The notes: generated from the sequence alone by a model not told the origin. DNA of 23,471 nt from Thermoanaerobacter sp049701115 (GCF_049701115.1 NZ_JBNATX010000029.1:1-23471); one strand, 5' to 3'. Shown: positions 5,321 to 13,251, numbered from the stretch's first letter. Made by a program: numbers and translations.

Positions 5321-7960
5321 TTAGCTATTTAAAAGGCTCAATCTTTCCTCTATGTTCTTTAACATAGCAGTGTACTTTTCAAGCTTTTCCCTTTCTGCAT
5401 TTACTACTTTTTCAGGAGCCTTTTTGACAAAATTCTCATTGTTCAAAAGGTTTTGAGCTCTTTCAATTTCTTTCAACACCTTTTCTCTTTCCTCTTCAAG
5501 CCTCTTTATCTCCTCTTCAAGGTCTATAAGCTCTTCTAAAGGTACGGCTACCAGCCCTGCGGAAATGGCCGCACTCATAGCTTTTTGAGGTATGTTGTCT
5601 CTGTTTCTTTCAATTGCCACTTCACTCGCTCCAGCAAGCTTCATTATATAGTTTTTACCAGACTCAAAAATTTTCTCATGCTCTTCTTTCTCAACAGCTA
5701 TTATTACTTTTGCCTTCTTAGAAGGAGATACATTGGCTTCCGCCCTTATATTCCTTATAGCGCGTATAGCCTCCATTATAATTTCCGCCTTTTTAGCATC
5801 CTCTTCAAAATCAAGGTCTTCCCTGTATTTTGGCCATTCTGCCACCATTATGCTTTCCCCTTCATGGGGCAAATTCTGCCATATTTCCTCGGTAATAAAT
5901 GGCATGAAAGGATGCAAAAGCCTCAATGTATTGTCAAGCACATATCTTAATACAGATTTTGTAACTTTCTTGGCTTCCTCATTGTCGCTGTAAAGGACAG
6001 GCTTGCTAAGCTCTATATACCAGTCGCAGAACTCGCTCCATACAAAGTCGTAAAGCTTTGAAGCAGCAACTCCCAGCTCAAATTTTTCTAAATTGTCTGT
6101 TATTTCTTTTACAATGTTATTGTATCTGGTCAATATCCACTTATCTGCAAGAGTTAGATTGTCAAGGTACAGATTCGTATCATTTTCATCCAGGTTCAAA
6201 AGCAAATACCTGGATGCATTCCAGAGCTTATTCGCAAAATTCCTGCTGTGCTCTACCTTTTCCCAGCTAAATCTCATGTCATTTCCGGGCGCATTTCCTA
6301 TTACGAGTGTAAAGCGCAGTGTATCAGCTCCATACTTCTCTATAACCTCCAGAGGATCTATTCCATTCCCCAATGATTTGCTCATCTTTCTTCCAAGGGC
6401 ATCCCTTACAAGTCCGTGAATTAACACATACTTAAATGGTATTTCTTTCATAAATTCAAGGCTCATGAATATCATTCTTGCAACCCAGAAGAATATTATG
6501 TCATAACCCGTGACTAATACATCTGTTGGGTAGAAGTACTTCAAATCTTCAGTCTCTTCCGGCCATCCCATGGTTGAGAAGGGCCACAATGCAGAACTAA
6601 ACCATGTATCTAATACATTTTCATCCTGATGTATGTTAGTGCTGCCACAGGCCTCACATTTTACAGGATCTTCTCTAGAAACTGTCACATGGCCGCAATC
6701 TTCACAGTACCAAGCCGGTATTCTGTGTCCCCACCACAGCTGCCTTGAAATGCACCAGTCTTTTATGTTTTCCAGCCAATTTGTGTAGATTTTTTCAAAC
6801 CTCTCGGGTACAAATCTTATTTTACCCTCTTTTACTACCTGTAAAGCTGGTTTGGCTAGAGGCTCCATTTTGACAAACCACTGTTCAGAAAGCAAAGGCT
6901 CAACAACCGTATCACATCTGTAGCAATGACCTACATTGTGGACATGCTCCTCTACTTTCAAGAGAAGTCCTTGTTCCTCAAGGTCTTTCACTATTTTTTC
7001 CCTGGCTTCATACCTGTCAAGGCCTTCGTATTTACCTCCGTTTTCGTTTATTGTCGCATTCTCATTCATTATATTTATAAAAGGCAGGTTATGCCTTACA
7101 CCTATTTCAAAATCATTGGGGTCATGAGCTGGAGTCACCTTTACAGCTCCCGTTCCAAAGGAGGGGTCCACATACTCATCCGCAATGACAGGTATCTCTC
7201 TTCCTACAAGCGGAAGTATTAAAGTCTTGCCAATTAAGTGCTTGTACCTCTCATCTTCAGGATGCACAGCTACAGCTACATCCCCCAGCATGGTTTCGGG
7301 GCGCGTTGTAGCAATTGCTACATAGCCTTCCTCTCCCTTTACTGGATATTTGATGTACCAGAGATATCCTTTGTGCTCTTTGTGCTCCACTTCTGCATCC
7401 GATAGTGCAGTGTTGCAGCTGGGGCACCAGTTTATTATTCTATTCCCTTTATATATAAGCCCTTTTTCGTACAAAGACACAAAGACTTCTCTTACAGCCT
7501 TTGAACGCTTTTCATCCATTGTAAAAGCTGTCCTTGTCCAATCGCAGGAAGAGCCAAGTTTTTTAAGCTGGCTTAAGATTCTATTTTCATACTTATCCTT
7601 CCACTCCCACGCTTTTTCCAGAAACTCCTCTCTCGTGAGGTCTTTTTTGGTTTTGCCTGTCTCCTCTCTTATCTTATCTAAAACTTTTATCTCCGTAGCT
7701 ATGCTTGCATGGTCTGTGCCAGGAATCCAAAGAGCCGCATATCCTTGCATCCTTCTCCATCTTATTAATATATCCTGAAGAGTATTATCTAAAGCGTGTC
7801 CCATGTGAAGTTCTCCTGTAACATTAGGAGGAGGTATAACAATTGTAAAAGGCTTTTTCTCTGGATCAATCTCTGGAGTAAAAAAACCCTTTTCCATCCA
7901 GTAGGAGTAGATTCTATCTTCGAACTCCTTGGGATTATAAGTTTTGGCTATATTTTTCAT
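5321..7960 (-). CDS. valS: Valyl-tRNA synthetase
   Basis: This enzyme charges tRNA-Val with valine in the cytoplasm and removes mischarged threonine in its editing domain. The 879-residue protein has every class I feature: the HIGH motif as HMGH at 52-55, KMSKS at 525-529, editing-domain segments TTRPETMLGD (about 218-227) and GTGAVKVTPAHDPNDF (about 270-284), and a four-cysteine knuckle at 419, 422, 435 and 438. A C-terminal coiled coil (from about residue 810) is the tRNA-binding arm typical of bacterial ValRS. The ATG start has AAGGGG 8 bases upstream. A T-box leader precedes it, so uncharged tRNA-Val should raise expression of the whole valS-GNAT-folC operon. Confidence 0.98.
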   Translation of the reverse strand: MKNIAKTYNPKEFEDRIYSYWMEKGFFTPEIDPEKKPFTIVIPPPNVTGELHMGHALDNTLQDILIRWRRMQGYAALWIPGTDHASIATEIKVLDKIREETGKTKKDLTREEFLEKAWEWKDKYENRILSQLKKLGSSCDWTRTAFTMDEKRSKAVREVFVSLYEKGLIYKGNRIINWCPSCNTALSDAEVEHKEHKGYLWYIKYPVKGEEGYVAIATTRPETMLGDVAVAVHPEDERYKHLIGKTLILPLVGREIPVIADEYVDPSFGTGAVKVTPAHDPNDFEIGVRHNLPFINIMNENATINENGGKYEGLDRYEAREKIVKDLEEQGLLLKVEEHVHNVGHCYRCDTVVEPLLSEQWFVKMEPLAKPALQVVKEGKIRFVPERFEKIYTNWLENIKDWCISRQLWWGHRIPAWYCEDCGHVTVSREDPVKCEACGSTNIHQDENVLDTWFSSALWPFSTMGWPEETEDLKYFYPTDVLVTGYDIIFFWVARMIFMSLEFMKEIPFKYVLIHGLVRDALGRKMSKSLGNGIDPLEVIEKYGADTLRFTLVIGNAPGNDMRFSWEKVEHSRNFANKLWNASRYLLLNLDENDTNLYLDNLTLADKWILTRYNNIVKEITDNLEKFELGVAASKLYDFVWSEFCDWYIELSKPVLYSDNEEAKKVTKSVLRYVLDNTLRLLHPFMPFITEEIWQNLPHEGESIMVAEWPKYREDLDFEEDAKKAEIIMEAIRAIRNIRAEANVSPSKKAKVIIAVEKEEHEKIFESGKNYIMKLAGASEVAIERNRDNIPQKAMSAAISAGLVAVPLEELIDLEEEIKRLEEEREKVLKEIERAQNLLNNENFVKKAPEKVVNAEREKLEKYTAMLKNIEERLSLLNS

Positions 7961-7999
7961 CTTTCACACCCCTTAAAAGACTTTTGTTTCATCCTATTT

Positions 8000-8231
8000 A
8001 AAAAACCCTTTCACCCATGGAAGGGCGAAAGGGCATTCCGCGGTACCACCTTCATTTATCACTCACGCTGTAACGGGCAAAACCCGATCGGGCTTACTAC
8101 AATTTCAGCCCGCAGGCTCCAGAGCTACCTTCAGTGTACCTTCGGCGGGACTCCTTTCAGCCCATGGGATGTCCCTCTCTGTAGCCAGTGTACACTTACT
8201 CCTCTCCTTCACAGCCCAATATTCCATTTTG
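8000..8231 (-). promoter_or_regulatory. T-box leader of valS
   Basis: The - strand leader has the canonical T-box AAGGTGGTACCGCGGAA (8052-8036), followed by an 11-bp terminator stem (8006-8033, CCCTTTCGCCC with GGGTGAAAGGG) and a T-run. Stem I has the AGTGTAC/GTACACT helix next to a specifier loop reading GAAGGTAG (8132-8125). GTA (8128-8126) is a valine codon, which fits the gene. The alternative register GGT (8129-8127) would be glycine. The leader senses uncharged tRNA by pairing at the specifier and at the T-box bulge, which prevents termination. Confidence 0.95.
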
Positions 8232-8237
8232 ATATAT

Positions 8238-8266
8238 AATATATCCAAACTTTTCGAACTTGTCAA
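8238..8266 (-). promoter_or_regulatory. Promoter of the valS operon
   Basis: On the - strand TTGACA (8266-8261), 17 bases, TATATT (8243-8238). It lies just 7 bases after the stop codon of the upstream gene. No terminator separates the two, so readthrough from 8274 could enter the T-box leader as well. Confidence 0.85.
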
Positions 8267-8273
8267 TAGCCTC

Positions 8274-8804
8274 TTAAACTCTCCTTCTCAAATTCCTCAT
8301 ACCGTTTAAAAAGCCAGGCACTTTTTCCTTCGGAAAGCGCGGCCAAGTTATGGCTATCAGAAAAAGCAGGAAAGCAACAATCAAAAAGCCATAAAGTGGA
8401 ATATGCACAAAACTTGTATAAATCATCATAGCATATGGGATAGCCTGAAGCCCTTCTGCAAGAGTAGTGGACGGGAAATAGTAAAGTAAAATTACAGAGC
8501 CAATAAAAACCCCCCATCCCACATAAGCAGAAATGTAATTACTAGAAGCAAGGTAATATAGCACTCCTGCAGATACCGTCATATCAGCGTAGAGGTCGTG
8601 CTCTCCGATCCAGTCTTTGACTTTTACCTTTGAAGCTCTTGCCAGAAATCCATCAGCGACATCACTAAACCAGGCAGTCATAAGAAGTAAAACCGCTGCC
8701 TTTAAAGCTCTTCGACCTTGCAAAAACCCTAATCCCCCAATTATCAAGCCTATTACCGCTCTTAATATAGTAAGCGCATTGGCGGCAATTTTTAAGGCAG
8801 GCAT
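8274..8804 (-). CDS. Divergent CDP-alcohol phosphatidyltransferase family protein
   Basis: A 176-residue membrane protein with about five to six hydrophobic helices. The CDP-alcohol phosphotransferase signature is present but loosened: D48-x2-D51-G52-x2-A55-R56, then ten residues to G67 (eight is usual) and G67-x2-D70-x3-D74 (three is usual before the third Asp). All four metal-binding Asp are kept, so it is probably active in transferring a phospho-alcohol from a CDP-activated donor. Its substrates cannot be named. GGGGGAG lies just before the ATG. It follows the CofE-like gene by 52 bases on the same strand. It differs clearly from the canonical pgsA elsewhere in this window. Confidence 0.8.
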   Translation of the reverse strand: MPALKIAANALTILRAVIGLIIGGLGFLQGRRALKAAVLLLMTAWFSDVADGFLARASKVKVKDWIGEHDLYADMTVSAGVLYYLASSNYISAYVGWGVFIGSVILLYYFPSTTLAEGLQAIPYAMMIYTSFVHIPLYGFLIVAFLLFLIAITWPRFPKEKVPGFLNGMRNLRRRV

Positions 8805-8856
8805 ACCAATCTCCCCCTTTTATCTTTCTATTTTAGCGCCCGCTCAAAAATTAAAT

Positions 8857-10398
8857 TCAGCCCCTTTTCATGCCTCTTACTATGACAATCGGAGTCCCCT
8901 GATCTGCTGAACCAGCTAAAAGGTCTGCAAGCGTAGCCGCTATACTGACTAACCTCCTCGGTGTAGTACCAAGGTCACTCTGCTCCTCCTGATTTTTGTT
9001 CAAAATCTCCTCAATTTGTTCTCTGGTGTAGCCCTTGTTATAAAGAGTATCTACAGCAAGTTTAAGTTTTTTACCCTCTCTTAATTTAAATCCCCTCAAT
9101 CCTACTGAAGACCCTAAAGAAGGATAGGGATCTGCCAATTCGTATATACCTGTATCTGGATCTTTATAGGCTCCATCGCCAAAAATTAATACGTCCACGT
9201 CTTTGTTCGTTTTTTCAACTATCTTCTCTCTTATCTTCTCTGCTGTGCCGTCTGCATCTTCGGGAAGTAACTTAAGTACCCCTTTCTCGTAATCAGAAAC
9301 GTTAGAACCTATTACTCCCCAGGGTGTTGGGCCTATTTCATCTAGCGTTTTTACAGGCACTCTAGCTCCAAAAGCCAAGAAAAGGTCTCTGCGGAACTTT
9401 CTCGCATGAACTTCTCCGAGGATTATGCCATCTAAATAACCCATTTCATAAACTTTAAAGGGGTTATTCGTAAATATCACTTCTCCTTTTGCTCCTGCCT
9501 CTTCGATGATGTCTAGATATAGCCGCCTGTAATCCACACCCGTTATAGGATGCTTAAACATCTCATTACCAAGTTCTTCAGAGTATATAGCTTCATCGTC
9601 TGCAAAAGCATCCAGTTTGTCAGCAAAAGAAATCTGATATATCGGATTCTCCTCTCCAGAAACATATTTTAAAGCATCAAAGAGAACAAACTCTTTCCTT
9701 CCAAGGTCCACACCTGCAGCAAAGGCTTTACGAGCTTCAGGCATGTCTGCTAAAATCTCTACAGCTTTCTTTGCCGCCTTTTGATGGTCTGTAAAAGTGA
9801 CTTCTAAAGGAGCAATCAACCCCTCAGGAGTTTTAACAGTTATGTCTGATAGGCCTGTTCCTAAAATTTTTCTCATGCCCACAATGCTATACCCCAAAGA
9901 CTGGAGTATTAAAGCAGTTATCACTTCTCTGATCAGGATATTCAAATGAGGTGTACTTCCTCTAGCAGAAGTCAAATGCTTATACACAGTCTTGAGACCA
10001 AGGCGAATCCTAGCCATTTCCGGGTCTATTACTTGATTGCCCACTTCATCTGATGGAATCGGAAAAGTAACAATCACTCTTCCACCTTCAGTCGCTTTGG
10101 CTATTGCCTTCAAAACAAGGGCAAACCTGTTTCTGCTGGCAATAGGGTACACAACCGCTAAAGTACTTTTGGGGTTCAATCTGAAACCTTCTTTAATCAT
10201 ATTAGCCAGGTCATCACAATTTAAATATCTATTTTGAGACCTTGCTACCACTGCTTCTGTTACACAGACTATGTCTCCATCTTCAACTATACCTTTGACT
10301 GCTTCCGCAACAATTTCTGAAATATCATCGTTTGGTAATATAAGCCCTGTTTTTACAGCTAAAGCCTGAGCTACAACCAATTCATTCTTTTCTAACAT
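8857..10398 (-). CDS. CofE-like ligase (F420-0:gamma-glutamyl ligase superfamily)
   Basis: A 513-residue protein, about twice the length of archaeal CofE. Near the N-terminus GDIVCVTEAVVARSQNR (41-57) matches the CofE strand-helix that leads into the nucleotide site. The C-terminus shows GDGAYKDPDTGIYELADP (from about 407), and LVSIAATLADLLAGSADQGTP-IVIVRG (about 484-510) resembles the ALADELA...KADG-P-VLVRG end of CofE. About 200 extra residues lie between. CofE adds glutamate to F420-0 with GTP. Firmicutes of this kind are not known for F420, so the real acceptor is probably different. The ATG is preceded by GGAAGGTGG. It is first in a two-gene unit with the CDP-alcohol phosphotransferase. 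Confidence 0.75.
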   Translation of the reverse strand: MLEKNELVVAQALAVKTGLILPNDDISEIVAEAVKGIVEDGDIVCVTEAVVARSQNRYLNCDDLANMIKEGFRLNPKSTLAVVYPIASRNRFALVLKAIAKATEGGRVIVTFPIPSDEVGNQVIDPEMARIRLGLKTVYKHLTSARGSTPHLNILIREVITALILQSLGYSIVGMRKILGTGLSDITVKTPEGLIAPLEVTFTDHQKAAKKAVEILADMPEARKAFAAGVDLGRKEFVLFDALKYVSGEENPIYQISFADKLDAFADDEAIYSEELGNEMFKHPITGVDYRRLYLDIIEEAGAKGEVIFTNNPFKVYEMGYLDGIILGEVHARKFRRDLFLAFGARVPVKTLDEIGPTPWGVIGSNVSDYEKGVLKLLPEDADGTAEKIREKIVEKTNKDVDVLIFGDGAYKDPDTGIYELADPYPSLGSSVGLRGFKLREGKKLKLAVDTLYNKGYTREQIEEILNKNQEEQSDLGTTPRRLVSIAATLADLLAGSADQGTPIVIVRGMKRG

Positions 10399-10457
10399 CT
10401 TACCACCTTCCTTCTTTAGCCCTTGCTTTTCTACCTAAAATTTCTATTCCAATTAAA

Positions 10458-10463
10458 ATTATA
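10458..10463 (-). promoter_or_regulatory. -10 element of the CofE-like gene
   Basis: A perfect TATAAT on the - strand, 60 bases before the ATG, with a weak -35 (TAGTCA) 17 bases upstream. Confidence 0.5.
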
Positions 10464-10517
10464 CCTCAAATCCTTTGATTTGACTATATAATTTATCGGA
10501 CTAAATTTGTATAAGTA

Positions 10518-10526
10518 TGATATAAT
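10518..10526 (+). promoter_or_regulatory. Extended -10 promoter of the BFN gene
   Basis: TG-A-TATAAT forms a perfect extended -10 about 43 bases before the ATG at 10569. The -35 region has no good match, which is usual for extended -10 promoters. Confidence 0.6.
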
Positions 10527-10568
10527 GATATTAAAGGAAAGTATTGCATTGAAATCGAGGTGTAAAAA

Positions 10569-10991
10569 ATGTTGAGATTTAATGTAAAGGCAATCACCAT
10601 GGACGTCGAGGGAAATTTTTCTGTACTTCTTACAGATGAGAATGAAAAAAAGGTGTTGCCAATAGTGATAGGACCATTAGAGGCTCAAAATATTGCGATA
10701 CCTCTTCAAGGAATAAAACCCCCTAGACCTCTAACCCCTGACTTGCTAAAATCGGCCATCGAAGAATTGGGTGGAAAACCGGAAAAAGTAGTCATAACAG
10801 ACCTTAAAGATGACACCTATTACGCGGAAGTTCACATAAAACAAGGAGATAAACTTATAAAATTAGATTCAAGACCAAGTGATGCCATAGCTTTAGCTGT
10901 TCGCACTGACATGCCTATATATCTAAACGTAAGACTTGCAGAATTTACCTACGATATGGCAGATCTAAAATTTGAAGATAAGAATGAGTAA
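10569..10991 (+). CDS. Bifunctional nuclease family protein (BFN, DUF151)
   Basis: A 140-residue protein of the BFN/DUF151 family. Characteristic segments are VLPIVIGPLEAQNIA (about 30-44), a helix following PRPLTPDLLKSAIEELG, and the strand-helix motif I-K-L-D-S-R-PSDAIALAVR-TD-PIY (about 97-117). Plant and Thermotoga members have been linked to dual DNase/RNase activity and stress responses; a bacterial role is not settled. The ATG has GAGGTG 6 bases upstream. It stands alone with its own promoter and a strong terminator. Confidence 0.9.
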   Translation: MLRFNVKAITMDVEGNFSVLLTDENEKKVLPIVIGPLEAQNIAIPLQGIKPPRPLTPDLLKSAIEELGGKPEKVVITDLKDDTYYAEVHIKQGDKLIKLDSRPSDAIALAVRTDMPIYLNVRLAEFTYDMADLKFEDKNE

Positions 10992-10996
10992 TTCAT

Positions 10997-11026
10997 AATC
11001 CCCCTTTTAGAGGGGGATTCTTTTTT
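10997..11026 (+). terminator. Terminator of the BFN gene
   Basis: A 9-bp GC-rich stem (AATCCCCCT with AGGGGGATT) around a 5-base loop, followed by C and six T. Confidence 0.92.
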
Positions 11027-11033
11027 AGAAAAA

Positions 11034-11064
11034 TAGTTAACCAATTTTAAAAAATAGTTGACAA
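11034..11064 (+). promoter_or_regulatory. Candidate BirA (biotin repressor) operator
   Basis: TAGTTAAC (11034-11041) and GTTGACAA (11057-11064) are an imperfect palindrome with 15 bases between. This matches the general Firmicute BirA site (TTGTTAAC, 15-16 bases, GTTAACAA) with one change in each arm. The right arm overlaps the -35 of bioY, so binding would block RNA polymerase. Confidence 0.65.
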
Positions 11065-11086
11065 TTTGAAACCCAAAATTTATAAT
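11058..11086 (+). promoter_or_regulatory. Perfect consensus promoter of bioY
   Basis: TTGACA (11058-11063), 17 bases, TATAAT (11081-11086). A consensus promoter overlapped by an operator suggests strong expression unless repressed. Confidence 0.88.
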
Positions 11087-11120
11087 ATAGCCATGAAAAT
11101 CCTATTAAGGAGGCAAAAAA

Positions 11121-11669
11121 ATGATAAAAACTAAAGACATGACTATGGCATCCTTATTTGCTGCCATAACTTTCATAATGGGATTTGTAAAAATACCCTT
11201 ACCTTTTTCGCCAGTACCAATAACAGGTCAGACATTCGCGGTTATGCTCGCAGGAGGACTTTTAAATCCTGTCCCTGCTTTTTTGAGCCTTTTCGTCTTT
11301 GACCTCTTAGGAGCAGTAGGAGTGCCGGTCTTTTCCGGCCTAACTGGTGGAATAAACGTCATCGCAGGACCTACAGGAGGTTACATACTAAGCTGGCCCT
11401 TCGCCGCTTTATTCATCTCTTTGACCTTGAAGAATAGAAAGGTAAACTTTTTTAACGTACTTCTTTCATATATTCTATTTGGAATACTACTTGTATATAT
11501 TGCGGGAATATTGCAATTATCTTTTGTTACAGGCATATCTTTGAAAAAAGCCATTATGGTAGGAGCTCTTCCTTTTATACCCGGAGATATAATAAAAGCC
11601 ATTGTAGCATCTTACTTGACTTTAAAACTAAAGCCAGTAATGGAAATATATAATAAAAGACAGGGGTAA
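11121..11669 (+). CDS. bioY: BioY biotin transporter S component
   Basis: A 182-residue integral membrane protein with about six helices. It binds biotin at the membrane and either works with the ECF module (EcfA, EcfA', EcfT) or imports alone. Family segments are visible: PLPFSPVPITGQTFAVMLAGGLL (about 26-48, which I read as the biotin-site region), the GxxGxPVFxGxxGG stretch, and AGPTGGYILSWPFAA (about 81-95). The ATG has an AAGGAGG site 7 bases upstream. No ECF ATPase or permease gene lies nearby. Regulation by biotin is likely through the operator that overlaps its promoter. Confidence 0.95.
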   Translation: MIKTKDMTMASLFAAITFIMGFVKIPLPFSPVPITGQTFAVMLAGGLLNPVPAFLSLFVFDLLGAVGVPVFSGLTGGINVIAGPTGGYILSWPFAALFISLTLKNRKVNFFNVLLSYILFGILLVYIAGILQLSFVTGISLKKAIMVGALPFIPGDIIKAIVASYLTLKLKPVMEIYNKRQG

Positions 11670-11677
11670 TCCCTGCC
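11659..11677. terminator. Convergent terminator between bioY and the DUF2680 gene
   Basis: On the - strand GGCAGGG pairs with CCCTGTC (one G-T pair) and TTTTATTAT follows; on the + strand the shorter CAGGG/CCCTG stem is followed by CCTTTTA. It overlaps the end of bioY. Confidence 0.6.
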
Positions 11678-11679
11678 TT

Positions 11680-12201
11680 TTATCTACCTCCTCTAAATTG
11701 TCCTTTGGCTCCAAAACCCTGACCAAAACCACTCATTTTCCCAGCATTACTTTTGCCATAACCTATTCCCAGCCCTAATCCAGAGCCTTTACCATACTGG
11801 CATGTTCCATTCCAAGAGTTCATTCTCTGCTCAATATTTTGCTTCATGAGAGTAGCTCTCTCCTGTGTTATTTTGCCTTCTTTTACTAGCTGGTCTATAT
11901 AAGCTTCTTTTTGCTCGATTAGTGCCTTCTTCAGGCTGTCAAGTGTTATCCCATTTTCCTCTGCAATTTGGACCATTGTCTTTCCTGCCTTTAACTCATT
12001 CAAGATTTCGTCTGCACTTTTCCCGGTCAATTTAGCTAGAAAATCTGCATTCCTGCTCATGCCATACCTTGGAGCCTCACTTGAATACTGCTTTGTTTGT
12101 GGAACATTCATCGTGCTGCCATTTGTCGCAGCATAAGCTGCCACTCCACTTAAAAGCATTCCTCCTGTAAGTACTACTGCTATAGTCTTTTTAAAATTCA
12201 T
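11680..12201 (-). CDS. Secreted DUF2680 domain protein
   Basis: A 173-residue exported protein. Residues 1-24 are a signal peptide (MNFKKT, hydrophobic core, cleavage likely near AYA-A). A helical region follows with LAKLTGKSADEILNELKAG and then one DUF2680 unit, whose hallmark is YIDQLVKEGKITQERATLMKQNI. The last ~35 residues are rich in glycine, lysine and aromatics and look disordered. The ATG at 12201 is chosen for the signal peptide and the AAGGAGTGG upstream; the longer open frame to 12354 would run through a terminator and is rejected. Its promoter shares sequence and repeats with that of the neighbouring DUF2680 gene, so the two are probably co-regulated. An envelope chaperone or sensor role is inferred, not shown. 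Confidence 0.85.
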   Translation of the reverse strand: MNFKKTIAVVLTGGMLLSGVAAYAATNGSTMNVPQTKQYSSEAPRYGMSRNADFLAKLTGKSADEILNELKAGKTMVQIAEENGITLDSLKKALIEQKEAYIDQLVKEGKITQERATLMKQNIEQRMNSWNGTCQYGKGSGLGLGIGYGKSNAGKMSGFGQGFGAKGQFRGGR

Positions 12202-12243
12202 CTTAACACCACTCCTTTTTTTATTTTTTGTTGTTACATTTAT

Positions 12244-12271
12244 ATAATACCCCTTTAGTTTGAGCAACCAA
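12244..12271 (-). promoter_or_regulatory. Promoter of the DUF2680 gene
   Basis: On the - strand TTGGTT (12271-12266), 16 bases, TATTAT (12249-12244). The poor -35 fits a promoter that needs an activator. Its -10 region (AAGGGGTATTATA) resembles the one before the triple-DUF2680 gene. Confidence 0.6.
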
Positions 12272-12280
12272 TAATGAAAT

Positions 12281-12319
12281 TGTGAAAAAGCTGTGAGCAT
12301 TTTCACATAATAATGTGAA
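12281..12319. promoter_or_regulatory. TGTGAA direct repeats: candidate response-regulator site
   Basis: TGTGAA at 12281, TGTGAG at 12292 and TGTGAA at 12314 lie on one 11-bp phase, with an inverted TCACAT at 12303 filling the missing step. The first repeat is 32 bp from the -10 and 10 bp beyond the -35 of the DUF2680 gene. Direct hexamer repeats at 11-bp phase are the usual target of PhoB/OmpR regulators. TTCACAT-AATA-ATGTGAA (12302-12319) is also a local palindrome. Confidence 0.6.
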
Positions 12320-12326
12320 GTTAAAA

Positions 12327-12360
12327 AAATAAATAAAAAGGTGGCAGAAGCCACCCTTTA
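12327..12360 (-). terminator. Terminator of the triple-DUF2680 gene
   Basis: On the - strand AAGGGTGGC pairs with GCCACCTTT (one G-T pair) around TTCT, and a long T-rich tail follows. It overlaps the stop codon. Confidence 0.88.
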
Positions 12361-13251
12361 TATTGAATTTCCACTCGCCTGAGGTACTACTAGGGAATCG
12401 CTATTTTTCTCAAACCATTTGCCTTTAAATCTATTTTCAAAACTTCTTTTTCCTTCAAAATGCTTGAAAAAACCCTGAGGCAATCCATTTTGCTCTATAT
12501 TCTTTACCATCTCATCAATCCTATTTTTGATTGTATTTCCTTGATCTTGTGTGATTGTTCCAAAGCTTACAAGCTTGTCAACTAGCTGTTTTTGAAGCTG
12601 TGCCATTTGTTTGAAATAATTGATAAGCTCATTTTTCTGCTGTTCTGTTAACTTCGATGGGTTAATTCCCTTTAAAATAAACCCAAGCCCGTCCTTTCCA
12701 CCAAACATAGCATGTAAATTCTTCTTATTGTTAGCTACTGCATTATTTATAGCATTTATAATTTTATTTGCCTGGTCCTGAGTAAGAACCCCTTCAGATA
12801 CCAGTTTATTTACCAAATTTTTCTGAAGTTCAGCCATTTGTTTGTATATATCTTCCAAAGCCTTTTTCTGTTCATCTGTGAATTGTGATGTGTCTATTCT
12901 GCCTATTCCAAAAAATCCTCTGTCAAATCCCTTTCCGCCCATGAAGAAAGGAACGTTGTTTTCATTTGCCTTAGAAACTCTTTCATCAATGTTTTTAATC
13001 ATATTGTCTGCCTGCTGCCTTGTTATAAGCCCTGCATCCACAAGCTTGTTCACAAACTCTTTCTCAATATCTGCAATTTTTTTGTTGTAATCGTAAATCA
13101 TCTGTTTTTGCTGAGGTGTCAATTTAGATGTGTCAATCCCAAAAAAGCTCTTAATTTTTGTTCCAGCCTCAGGATTTGCAGCAAAAACTGTAAGAGGAAT
13201 TGCCAAAGCAAGTATTACCGCTAATGCAATTAACCACTTGTTTCTCTTCAA
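12358..13251 (-). CDS. Secreted protein with three DUF2680 repeats and LTxxQ-like motifs
   Basis: A 297-residue exported protein. The start is a TTG (13251) with AGGAGG 9 bases upstream; a signal peptide (KRNKW, hydrophobic core, VFA-A) follows at once. Starting at 13314 would bury the ribosome site in coding sequence. Three units of about 55 residues repeat, each opening ID/NxS-K/Q-L/F-T-x2-Q (LTPQQ, FTDEQ, LTEQQ) and ending N/D-K-LV-x2-G-x-I/L-T-x-Q-A/G. The opening motif resembles LTxxQ, the signature of the CpxP/Spy periplasmic chaperones. Linkers are rich in Gly and Phe. It lies next to a divergent OmpR-type two-component system, with shared candidate binding sites between, which suggests an envelope-stress role. 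Confidence 0.82.
   Translation of the reverse strand: MKRNKWLIALAVILALAIPLTVFAANPEAGTKIKSFFGIDTSKLTPQQKQMIYDYNKKIADIEKEFVNKLVDAGLITRQQADNMIKNIDERVSKANENNVPFFMGGKGFDRGFFGIGRIDTSQFTDEQKKALEDIYKQMAELQKNLVNKLVSEGVLTQDQANKIINAINNAVANNKKNLHAMFGGKDGLGFILKGINPSKLTEQQKNELINYFKQMAQLQKQLVDKLVSFGTITQDQGNTIKNRIDEMVKNIEQNGLPQGFFKHFEGKRSFENRFKGKWFEKNSDSLVVPQASGNSI

Noticed and set aside
5585..8239. Several + strand open frames opposite valS and its leader
   Set aside because: They lie antisense to conserved valS codons or the T-box, lack ribosome sites and show no recognisable domain.
8263..8517. 84-codon - strand frame inside the CDP-alcohol phosphotransferase gene
   Set aside because: Shadow of a membrane-protein gene that has intact catalytic motifs in its own frame.
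12202..12354. N-terminal extension of the single-repeat DUF2680 protein
   Set aside because: It would run through a terminator, the TGTGA repeats and the promoter. The signal peptide and ribosome site support the start at 12201.
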